DNA of 5,356 nucleotides from Candidatus Omnitrophota bacterium (lineage in GTDB: Bacteria; Omnitrophota; Gorgyraeia; Gygaellales; Profunditerraquicolaceae), in the NCBI GenBank assembly GCA_016867175.1, contig VGKF01000072.1, positions 1 to 5,356 on the forward strand, given 5' to 3'. The number at the start of each line of letters is the position of its first letter. Position 1 is the first letter of the stretch. Below are positions 1 through 5,356 of the stretch, piece after piece. The notes below the pieces were generated by a model. It did not search any database. It worked only from the letters and a program-made list of their open reading frames with translations, and had not been told where the DNA came from. Both the position numbers and the translations under genes were made by a program.

Positions 1-437
1 ATCTGTACGTCAAAGTGCCTAAGGCCTATAGTGCGGCGGGAGGCCTCGCGTACAACCGCAAAGGCCTGCGCTAATACTTCTTCAAAGATTTTATTACGGG
101 TAAGTTTTATACTCTCCTTTATGCGGTCTTTTTCTTCTGGCATAGCTACCGCTAAAAGAGACTGCCGTAATTCTTCTAAGCGCTCTTGGTATTCCTTTGA
201 CCTATTGGATAAATGTTCTCTAAACTCCTGCGTTTTAGCTTTCAACTCAAGATCGCTTAAGCTGTTTATCCCGGGCTCTAAGGAATTCACCTCATTTACG
301 GTCCTGGCCAGCTCCACCATCTTATTTAATGACGGACTTGGCATATCCGGATGCAAGACCATATTTAACTGCGGGAATCTATGCCTGATTTTGTTCTGTT
401 TGCTGTTTAAGATTATTTTCTTGATTAAACCTAACAT
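1..437 (-). CDS. secA: Preprotein translocase ATPase SecA, N-terminal part (cut by left edge)
   Basis: SecA is the cytoplasmic motor ATPase that drives unfolded preproteins through the SecYEG channel. Only the first 145 codons are present and the frame runs open off the left edge. The N terminus MLGLIKKI is typical of SecA. It is followed by SLEPGINSLSDLELKAKTQEFREHL (about residues 52-76, matching the family pattern EPEM-LSDEEL-KT-EFR) and then AFAVVREASRR (125-135) and RHFDVQ (140-145), the highly conserved block before the Walker A region. ATP-binding motifs lie beyond the edge. Compared with my recollection of E. coli SecA, there are about 22 extra residues before the LEP block and about 36 extra, charged and probably helical, residues before AFAVVREAS. 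The ATG at 437 lies 15 nt after the prfB stop with only a weak AGG (447-449) upstream, so translation may be coupled to prfB. Identity is very secure; the exact start is fairly secure. Confidence 0.95.
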   Translation of the reverse strand, partial: MLGLIKKIILNSKQNKIRHRFPQLNMVLHPDMPSPSLNKMVELARTVNEVNSLEPGINSLSDLELKAKTQEFREHLSNRSKEYQERLEELRQSLLAVAMPEEKDRIKESIKLTRNKIFEEVLAQAFAVVREASRRTIGLRHFDVQ

Positions 438-452
438 TTGATATCGCCTATC

Positions 453-1554
453 TTAATCCTTACGCATACTAGACTTAAGGTACGCCTCGATAAATTCGTC
501 AAGCCCGCCGTCCATCACCCTGGCAACGTCCCCGGTTTCAAAATTAGTGCGGTGGTCTTTTACTAGCGTGTAAGGCTGCATCACGTAAGAACGTATCTGA
601 CTGCCCCATTCAATCTTTTTCTTCTCTGATGAATGCCTTGAGCGCTCTTTTTCTTTTTTTTCTCTCTCCAGCTCGTAAATACGCGCTTTTAATATCTTAA
701 GCGCAGTCTGCTTATTCTGGTGTTGCGAGCGCTCATTCTGGCACTGCGCCACAATGCCTGTAGGCAGATGCGTAATACGCACTGCCGAATCAGTGGTGTT
801 GACGCTCTGGCCTCCTGCCCCTTTAGAGCGGTAGACATCGATACGCAGGTCTTTCTCCTCTAACTTTATATCCGCGTCCTCTTCAATCTCCGGAATAACA
901 TCTACCGAGGCAAAAGAGGTATGCCTGCGCTTATTGGCGTCAAAAGGAGAGATACGCACGAGGCGATGCACCCCTTGCTCAGCCTTAAGGTAACCATAGG
1001 CAAAATCACCCTCTACTAGCGCCGTAATATTCTTTATCCCTGCCTCTTCCCCGGGGAGCATATCAATAGTTTTGACTGTATATCCCTTTTTCTCTGCGAA
1101 GCGGCTGTACATCCTAAAAAGCATGCCTACCCAATCGCAGGATTCAGTACCTCCTGCGCCTGCGTTTATGCTGATAATAGCGCTATTAGGGTCAAGCTCT
1201 CCTCCCAGCAGGGTCTTAAACTCTAATTTCTCTAACTCCTTGCTTAAGAGAATTAAGTCCCGGCTGATATCAGCGATTAGCTCTTGATCCCTGGCCTTTA
1301 CAATCTCTGCTAGCTCTTTTAATTCTTTATATTTAAGGAGGGAGGCCTGCCAGGGCTCAACCGCAGTCTTTAGCAGCTTAAGCTGCTTTACTATCCTGGT
1401 TGAACTTCCTTCGTTATCCCAGAAACCGGGCTGGGCCATTTGAGCAGAAAGCTCTTCGATCTGTTTATTTTTAGCATCGAGGTCAAAGATACCTCCTGAG
1501 CTGCTGGAGACTGCTCTCTATGACTGCAAGTTTTAATCTTATATCCTCTAACAT
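453..1554 (-). CDS. prfB: Peptide chain release factor 2 (RF2), programmed +1 frameshift
   Basis: RF2 recognises UGA and UAA stop codons on the ribosome and triggers peptidyl-tRNA hydrolysis. The gene is in two frames. The ATG at 1554 opens a 23-codon frame ending in TGA (1485-1483); after a +1 slip, reading resumes at GAC (1484-1482) and continues to TAA at 453. The joined product is 366 residues, close to the 365 of E. coli RF2; a call starting at the ATG at 1439 gives only 328 residues and loses the N-terminal helix. In fused numbering the UGA-reading motif SPF is at 202-204 and the catalytic GGQ at 247-249 (in GAGGQSVN), as expected for RF2. The class-defining SPF rules out RF1 (PxT). AGGA (1561-1564) lies 6 nt before the start, and pilT ends 17 nt upstream, so it is probably expressed with pilT. 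RF2 level is expected to control its own synthesis through the shift site. Confidence 0.97.
1482..1497 (-). promoter_or_regulatory. prfB programmed +1 ribosomal frameshift site
   Basis: On the minus strand the sequence reads AGGAGG TAT CTT TGA C. This has all parts of the classical RF2 autoregulatory site: an internal Shine-Dalgarno-like AGGAGG (1497-1492), a 3-nt spacer, the slippery CTT (1488-1486), and an in-frame UGA (1485-1483) followed by C, the weak termination context. In well-studied bacteria, low RF2 makes the ribosome pause at UGA and slip from CUU to UUU, so that GAC is decoded next. The downstream frame here continues directly into conserved RF2 sequence, which supports a working site and not a sequencing error. 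Confidence 0.96.
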
Positions 1555-1571
1555 AAATTATCCTGATCTAG

Positions 1572-2645
1572 CTATACCTGCTTAATGCCTTTTAAGGATA
1601 AAATAAATTCATCCTTGCTATCGGAAATATTGGCAGCGTCTTCCGCGCTGATCTTTCCTTCGCGGACTAACTTTACCAACGATTGATTAAACGACTGCAT
1701 GCCAAAGAGCGAACCGTCTTCTATGAATGAGGTTATCTCCCAGATTTTTCCCTCGCGTATTAGCCGGCCGATAGTAGGGGTAAGCAACATCGACTCATAA
1801 GCCGGCACCCTGCCTGGTTTATCCTTATAAGGGATGAGCCTAAGCGATATAACTCCCTTGAGTAAGCTCGATAGCTGCGCCCTGACTTCCTGATGTTGAT
1901 GCGGCGGGAAAAAATTGACTAAACGCTCTATACTCTTTGAGGCATTAACGGTATGCAGCGTGCTTAAAACCAAGACCCCGGTCTCTGCGGCAGTAAGGGC
2001 TGCTGAGACTGTTTCATAGTCGCGGATATTGCCGATAAAAATTACATCCGGGCTCTGCAGAGTAACTCCTTTGAGCGCTGAGGCATAAGAAGAGACATCC
2101 ATCCCTAATTCTCTCTGGTTAATGATAGACTTATCGTCTTTAAAGGTAAATTCAATCGGCTCCTCTATAGTCAGGATATGCTTATTACAATTATGATTGA
2201 TATAATTGACCATGCTGGCGATAGTGGTAGATTTTCCGCTGCCCATGGTGCCGGTCAAAAGCACCAGGCCCCTGGTCTCCATAGCAAGTTTCTGGAGGAT
2301 ATCCGCGGGTAAGCCTAATTCCTCAAAACTCTGCACCTGGGGACGGATATTTCTGACGATCAAGGCCGGCCAGTTACGCTGCATAAAGATGCTGATACGA
2401 AAACGGTGATTGATCTCCGGAAGAAATATGCCGAAATCTACGTCCAGGCTCTTTTCAAAGAAACCCCTTAATTCATTAGAGGTCAGCTCTTTTACCGCAT
2501 CATTTACCTCATCCAGGGTAACGATCTCATCGCTTACCGGGACAACCTGCCCGTCAATACGCATGCGCACATTGCAGCCTGCGCGGTAGAACATATCCGA
2601 GGCGTTCTTATCAACCATCAGCTTAAAATATTTCCTTATGTTCAT
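1572..2645 (-). CDS. pilT: Type IV pilus retraction ATPase, PilT/PilU family
   Basis: This 357-residue protein is a full-length secretion-superfamily ATPase that would act as a cytoplasmic hexamer at the base of a type IV pilus to power retraction. The N-terminal PAS-like domain (about 1-105) contains ASDMF and RFRISIFMQRN. The C-terminal ATPase has Walker A GTMGSGKST (132-140), Asp box ILTIEEPIEF (157-166), Walker B SPDVIFIGN (198-206), His box TLHT (229-232) and the late motifs LIREGK (295-300) and GMQSFNQSL (315-323). The start LMVDKNASDMF and the ending SDSKDEFILSLKGI recall PilU as much as PilT. The Walker B position that is normally glutamate (GE) is Asn206 (codon AAT, 2030-2028), which could impair hydrolysis. 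The ATG at 2645 has a near-ideal AAGGAGG 6 nt upstream. No other pilus genes are in the window. PilT versus PilU remains open; the family call is firm. Confidence 0.9.
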   Translation of the reverse strand: MNIRKYFKLMVDKNASDMFYRAGCNVRMRIDGQVVPVSDEIVTLDEVNDAVKELTSNELRGFFEKSLDVDFGIFLPEINHRFRISIFMQRNWPALIVRNIRPQVQSFEELGLPADILQKLAMETRGLVLLTGTMGSGKSTTIASMVNYINHNCNKHILTIEEPIEFTFKDDKSIINQRELGMDVSSYASALKGVTLQSPDVIFIGNIRDYETVSAALTAAETGVLVLSTLHTVNASKSIERLVNFFPPHQHQEVRAQLSSLLKGVISLRLIPYKDKPGRVPAYESMLLTPTIGRLIREGKIWEITSFIEDGSLFGMQSFNQSLVKLVREGKISAEDAANISDSKDEFILSLKGIKQV

Positions 2646-2651
2646 CTATAG

Positions 2652-2658
2652 CCTCCTT
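2652..2658 (-). promoter_or_regulatory. Strong Shine-Dalgarno of pilT
   Basis: AAGGAGG on the minus strand ends 6 nt before the pilT ATG at 2645, an ideal spacing that fixes the start. It is by far the best ribosome binding site seen in the window and lies just downstream of the 93-bp tandem repeats, so pilT translation does not need coupling to an upstream gene. Confidence 0.85.
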
Positions 2659-2674
2659 AATTATAAATCGTGGT

Positions 2675-2767
2675 TATGTCTAATCCCTTGCAGGAGATTG
2701 GAAATAGCACCCGCAAGGGATAAATTCCGGCAACAACTTATGTTCGCTGTCGCTCCATAAGTTGTGC
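2675..2767 (-). repeat. 93-bp tandem repeat, copy 2 (next to pilT)
   Basis: This unit is repeated head-to-tail with the copy at 2768-2860. The two are the same length and differ at one base only (2690 G versus 2783 A, plus strand). The unit has two inverted repeats. One has 10-bp arms ACAACTTATG (2733-2742) and CATAAGTTGT (2756-2765) around a 13-nt loop. The other has 9-bp arms ATCCCTTGC (2683-2691) and GCAAGGGAT (2713-2721). The copy ends about 30 nt before the pilT start, so it would form the 5' leader or intercistronic RNA of pilT. Strand is given as that of the flanking genes; the element's own direction is unknown. Confidence 0.9.
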
Positions 2768-2860
2768 TATGTCTAATCCCTTACAGGAGATTGGAAATAG
2801 CACCCGCAAGGGATAAATTCCGGCAACAACTTATGTTCGCTGTCGCTCCATAAGTTGTGC
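2768..2860 (-). repeat. 93-bp tandem repeat, copy 1 (next to ogt)
   Basis: This is the first copy met by transcription from ogt and starts 9 nt after the ogt stop codon. The hairpin arms are at 2826-2835 with 2849-2858, and at 2776-2784 with 2806-2814. The single difference from the other copy falls inside the second stem. In minus-strand RNA it changes a G-C pair into a G-U wobble, so the stem survives. No run of T follows either stem on the minus strand, so a standard intrinsic terminator is not supported. It may be an intergenic repeat family of unknown role; no protein-coding frame with a ribosome binding site was found in it. Confidence 0.9.
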
Positions 2861-2869
2861 CGTCATTTA

Positions 2870-3145
2870 TTATATCACAACTTTAGAAATTATCTTCTCT
2901 AAATCTAAAATTGCTTTTTTCTTTTTACTGCCAAAAACGTAACCGCCAAGGCTGCCGTTACTAGCTACCACCCGATGACAGGGGATAAATAACGGATAGG
3001 GGTTGCGTTTTAAAATCTGTCCTACTGCGCGGGCTGCTCGGGGCCTACCTGCTTTTTTAGCTACCCACTGGTAAGTGCGCACTTCACCCAGAGGTATGCC
3101 TAAAACTACTCTATAGACTTTAGCGGCAAAAGGGGTAATCTTCAC
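2870..3145 (-). CDS. ogt: Short methylated-DNA--protein-cysteine methyltransferase (Ogt/MGMT C-terminal domain only)
   Basis: The family transfers the alkyl group from O6-alkylguanine in DNA to its own cysteine, a one-use repair. At 91 residues this protein is only the C-terminal DNA-binding and active-site domain; usual Ogt/MGMT proteins have about 160-200 residues with an added N-terminal domain. Key positions by comparison with human MGMT are present: Tyr25 (base flipping), Arg39 in AARAVG (arginine finger), Asn48, Cys56 and His57 in IPCHRVV, and Glu83. Alkyltransferase-like (ATL) proteins have a similar size but replace the cysteine, usually with Trp, so this one is predicted to be catalytically able. 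The start is GTG at 3145, overlapping the uvrC stop by 4 nt (GTGA). There is no good Shine-Dalgarno, so coupled translation after uvrC is likely. The gene ends with TAA just before the tandem repeats. Confidence 0.9.
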   Translation of the reverse strand: MKITPFAAKVYRVVLGIPLGEVRTYQWVAKKAGRPRAARAVGQILKRNPYPLFIPCHRVVASNGSLGGYVFGSKKKKAILDLEKIISKVVI

Positions 3146-4374
3146 CTTAAGAATTTCTTTTTCCTTAATAATCTGTGGTAGCTGATGGCAAAGCGGTGCG
3201 CCTCATCCCTTACCCTGCGGATCAGGTTTAATGCCGGAGTATCTGCCCCTAACTTCAGCGGATAATCCCTATCTTTGGTGTAGATATTCTCCTTATCCTT
3301 GGCAATACTGATTAAAGGAATATTTAGCTTTAATTTCTCAAGCTCCTTTAATGCCACCAAAAGATGCTGCCTGCCTCCGTCAATTAAAATTAAATCCGGA
3401 GGCTTAAGCCGCTCTTGGCTTAGCCTGAAATAACGCCTGGAGACGACCTCGGCAATCATCTTATAATCATCAATACCGCTTACGCTCTTAATGCGGAACC
3501 TGCGGTAGCTACCCTTCTCTGGCCTGCCTTTATAGAAACTTACCATTGAACCAGAAGCAGATTTGCCTTGTATGTTAGAAACATCAAAGGCCTCGATCCT
3601 ATAGGGCAGATTAGGCAATCCTGCCAGCGATTTTAAATCCTCAAGCTCGTTTAATGATACGGCCCCTCCTGAGCTGTTGCCTATTGCTCCTAAGGCATTG
3701 ATCTGGTCGCGGATTTTGGCTGCCTCTTCAAACCTGGATTCAGCTGCAGCCTCTTTCATCCTGCGGCTTAAGATATCCAGAAGCTCTTCGTATTTATAAT
3801 CCAGGAACATGCGTATCTGGTAAATAATCTCCTTGTAATGCTGTGTATCAATCTTTGCGTTACAGGGGGCAGGACAAAGTTTAAGCCGGTAATAAAGACA
3901 GGGCTCTTTGGGCATGGTCTTACAGGAACGGAAGGCAAAGATCCTGCGCATCAGTTTAAATGCCTGGCGCAGCAAATCTACATTAGTATAGGGTCCAAAA
4001 TAGGTAGCTTGGTCATCCGGGTCTATCTTTTTTCTCCTGCAGATAGAAACAAGGGGGAATTCTTCGTTAGAGATTTTAATCCAGGGGAAGGATTTGTCAT
4101 CTTTTAAGCTGATATTATACTGCGGCTGATAACGCTTGATTAAAAAGGACTCTAGAATCTGGGCCTGCGCCTCTGTAGGAGTAAGGCGATGCTCCATATC
4201 CGCAACCTTACCTACCATCGCCTGGGTCTTAGAATTCAGCTGGCGGGAGAAATACGTCTGTACGCGCTTCTTTAAATCCTTGGCCTTACCGATATAGATA
4301 ATCGCGGCCTGGCTATCCTTAAATATATATACGCCCGGAGATTCAGGAAGATTCTCAATCTTATCTTTTAACAT
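3142..4374 (-). CDS. uvrC: Compact UvrC-type excinuclease subunit
   Basis: UvrC makes the two incisions of nucleotide excision repair after UvrB binds damaged DNA. In order, the sequence shows: a GIY-YIG nuclease (about 10-90; PGVYIF, YIGKAKDLKKR with Arg37, and Glu75 in ILESFLIK); four cysteines (151, 159, 167, 171) matching the UvrC iron-sulfur cluster spacing; a UVR UvrB-binding motif (about 202-229, ESRFEEAAKIRDQI); and an RNase H-like nuclease (about 258-405; Asp264 in FDVSNIQG, Asp302/303, Asp332 in LIDGG, His393 in RDEAHRFA). All expected catalytic residues are visible. The protein has 410 residues against about 600 in typical UvrC. The linker region between UVR and RNase H domains is almost absent, and the chain stops after SYHRLLRKK, before the usual helix-hairpin-helix domain. 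The ATG at 4374 is preceded by no clear Shine-Dalgarno; the GIY-YIG start supports it. The stop overlaps the ogt start. A UvrC homologue with a special role is possible. Confidence 0.92.
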   Translation of the reverse strand: MLKDKIENLPESPGVYIFKDSQAAIIYIGKAKDLKKRVQTYFSRQLNSKTQAMVGKVADMEHRLTPTEAQAQILESFLIKRYQPQYNISLKDDKSFPWIKISNEEFPLVSICRRKKIDPDDQATYFGPYTNVDLLRQAFKLMRRIFAFRSCKTMPKEPCLYYRLKLCPAPCNAKIDTQHYKEIIYQIRMFLDYKYEELLDILSRRMKEAAAESRFEEAAKIRDQINALGAIGNSSGGAVSLNELEDLKSLAGLPNLPYRIEAFDVSNIQGKSASGSMVSFYKGRPEKGSYRRFRIKSVSGIDDYKMIAEVVSRRYFRLSQERLKPPDLILIDGGRQHLLVALKELEKLKLNIPLISIAKDKENIYTKDRDYPLKLGADTPALNLIRRVRDEAHRFAISYHRLLRKKKFLR

Positions 4375-4384
4375 ATCTTTAGTT

Positions 4385-4470
4385 AGGGACGGTTCTGAAG
4401 TTGAACTAAAACTGTCCCCCTCCTCTTTTTAAAGAGGGGACAGTTTAGCTTTAGTTTGAGAACCGTCCCT
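4385..4470. repeat. 86-bp imperfect palindrome between murJ and uvrC (REP/MITE-like)
   Basis: The outer arms AGGGACGGTTCT (4385-4396) and AGAACCGTCCCT (4459-4470) pair perfectly over 12 bp. Inner arms AAACTGTCCCC (4409-4419) and GGGGACAGTTT (4436-4446) pair over 11 bp, and the centre (4423-4428 with 4431-4436) can pair again. The arms between are only partly complementary. The left 20 bp of the element on the minus strand are read as the last codons and stop of murJ. The distal arm ends 10 nt before the uvrC ATG. It resembles REP-like or miniature elements mobilised by IS200-type (Y1) transposases in other genomes, but no transposase is present here. No T-run follows the stem on the minus strand, so it is not a standard terminator. 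Confidence 0.88.
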
Positions 4471-5356
4471 GCTTACGATTTCTTAGCCAGTTCCAAAGTT
4501 CCTGCATCTCCCGCACCCGAAAGATAAAACAGAAGGCTGCGTAAGAGACGGCCCCGAGGACAAGCAGGAGGCCTAACTGTAAGAGCCTGGCAAAGGTGCG
4601 GTCTCCGATAATAATATTCTGCGAAGCCGCTCCAAAACAGATAGCCCCCATAGCAATGCTTGCTACCAGGATACGCACGAAAGAAACTAAAATCTCCTTG
4701 CTGTTGAAGGCGTGCAGTTTTTTCTGTAAGATACTGAATAAAATAAAGGTAGTGATGATGCCGGAGATGGAAGTAGCCAAAGCCAGTCCGCTCAATTTCA
4801 TAGGAAACATCAAGGTTAGGTTAAGGAGTATATTCATAATCAAGGAGATAGCGGATACCTTTGCCGGGGTGAGCGTATCTTTAAGGGCAAAAAAACAGGA
4901 CTGCAGGATTTTAGTAGTGCCGTAAGCGGTCAGGCCTATGCTGTAGAAAAGCAGGGCATTGGCAGTCATCTGCGCAGAATAATTATCAAAGCGGCCTCCG
5001 CCGAATAGACCTAAGATAATCGGCCGGGATAAAACTATAAAACCTACTGAAGCAGGAAGCATCACAAAAAACACCGCCCTAAGGCCAAAGGAGAGCGTGC
5101 GTTTTAAATTATCATGGACATTCTCTAGCGCCTGGACAGATAATTCCGGAAGTATTGCTTGGCTTAGAGCATTGCTGAATATGCCTAAAGGAAACTGTAT
5201 CAGGCGGTAGGCAAAATAAAGCACTGCTACCCCTCCCTCTCCAACGATTGTAGCTAGTGAGCCGAAAATAGAATCCACGAAATTATTTAACTGATAGATG
5301 GATGAGCTAAACAGCCGCGGCACCATCAATAATCCGATAGTCTTAGCTTCTGGGTG
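4451..5356 (-). CDS. murJ: Lipid II flippase MurJ, C-terminal part (cut by right edge)
   Basis: MurJ (MviN) is an inner-membrane protein of the MOP superfamily that flips the peptidoglycan precursor lipid II across the membrane. The frame is open to the right edge (HPEAKTIGL precedes the first possible internal start), giving the last 301 residues of a protein usually of about 500. SSIYQLNNFVDSIFGS and YFAYRLIQFPLGIFSNALS followed by AILPELS match the conserved MurJ block around transmembrane helices 7-8. The arginine equivalent to E. coli Arg270 is kept, while the neighbouring Asp of the YADRL motif is Tyr. About seven or eight hydrophobic segments follow, separated by short charged loops. 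The C-terminal codons GRFSN and the TAA stop lie inside the palindromic repeat, so the original tail was probably replaced or extended by it. TTG and ATG codons near 5329-5324 are internal, not the start. Confidence 0.93.
   Translation of the reverse strand, partial: HPEAKTIGLLMVPRLFSSSIYQLNNFVDSIFGSLATIVGEGGVAVLYFAYRLIQFPLGIFSNALSQAILPELSVQALENVHDNLKRTLSFGLRAVFFVMLPASVGFIVLSRPIILGLFGGGRFDNYSAQMTANALLFYSIGLTAYGTTKILQSCFFALKDTLTPAKVSAISLIMNILLNLTLMFPMKLSGLALATSISGIITTFILFSILQKKLHAFNSKEILVSFVRILVASIAMGAICFGAASQNIIIGDRTFARLLQLGLLLVLGAVSYAAFCFIFRVREMQELWNWLRNRKQGRFSN

Noticed and set aside
31..441. Open frame of 136 codons on the plus strand
   Set aside because: It lies antisense to secA, whose minus-strand translation matches conserved SecA blocks; the plus-strand product has no recognisable motif.
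1072..1287. Plus-strand open frames inside prfB, pilT (2206-2409), uvrC (3838-4107) and murJ (4596-4925)
   Set aside because: All are antisense shadows of well-conserved minus-strand genes and show no family motif.
2660..2665. TATAAT on the minus strand as a pilT promoter -10 box
   Set aside because: Transcription would start inside the pilT Shine-Dalgarno, and no reasonable -35 hexamer stands 16-18 bp upstream.
2676..2816. Two 15-codon plus-strand frames (MSNPLQEIGNSTRKG at 2676-2723 and 2769-2816), whose single base difference is synonymous
   Set aside because: They are a by-product of the 93-bp duplication, have no ribosome binding site, and one synonymous change has little weight.
2675..2860. 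CRISPR-like or riboswitch-like array
   Set aside because: Only two adjoining copies without spacers, and no match to a riboswitch consensus that I recognise.
4385..4470. Intrinsic terminator between murJ and uvrC
   Set aside because: Stable stem, but no T-run after it on the minus strand, and the next gene follows within 10 nt.
5324..5329. TTG/ATG as the start of a 292-residue protein
   Set aside because: The frame stays open to the right edge and the upstream residues fit MurJ; a start here would remove half of the flippase.

Overview
The window is a stretch of bacterial chromosome of moderate GC with every recognisable gene on the minus strand. In transcription order (right to left) these are a 5'-truncated murJ, a short uvrC, a very short ogt-type methyltransferase, a 224-bp gap holding a tandem 93-bp repeat, a pilT/pilU-type ATPase, prfB (release factor 2, with the programmed +1 frameshift) and the N-terminal part of secA, cut by the left edge. 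SecA, MurJ and a type IV pilus retraction ATPase together suggest a piliated, probably Gram-negative-type bacterium. The compact UvrC and the repeat elements would fit an uncultured candidate phylum such as Omnitrophota, but that is a low-confidence impression and no phylogenetic marker here settles it.

Right part (2870-5356): murJ (lipid II flippase) ends inside an 86-bp imperfect palindrome (4385-4470), which supplies its last codons and stop. After a 76-nt gap comes uvrC. Its 410-residue product keeps the GIY-YIG nuclease, the four cluster cysteines, the UVR motif and the RNase H-like nuclease residues. It lacks the usual central linker region and the C-terminal helix-hairpin-helix domain. 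Its stop overlaps by 4 nt the GTG start of a 91-residue methyltransferase that is only the DNA-binding/active-site domain of Ogt/MGMT but keeps the catalytic cysteine. The two look like a translationally coupled, minimal DNA-repair pair.

Left part (1-2670): pilT, prfB and secA are packed with gaps of 15-17 nt and are probably co-transcribed. PilT has a good Shine-Dalgarno, but the Walker B glutamate is replaced by asparagine. prfB is read as two frames joined at a canonical AGGAGG-TAT-CTT-TGA-C shift site; the fused product is 366 residues, the normal RF2 length. SecA carries two extra N-terminal segments compared with E. coli SecA.

No complete new system (for example a defence or secretion cluster) is visible. 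The points most worth following are the compact UvrC/short methyltransferase pair, the PilT Walker B change, and the two structured repeat elements that sit exactly at gene borders. No tRNA, rRNA, CRISPR array, transposase gene or convincing intrinsic terminator was seen.
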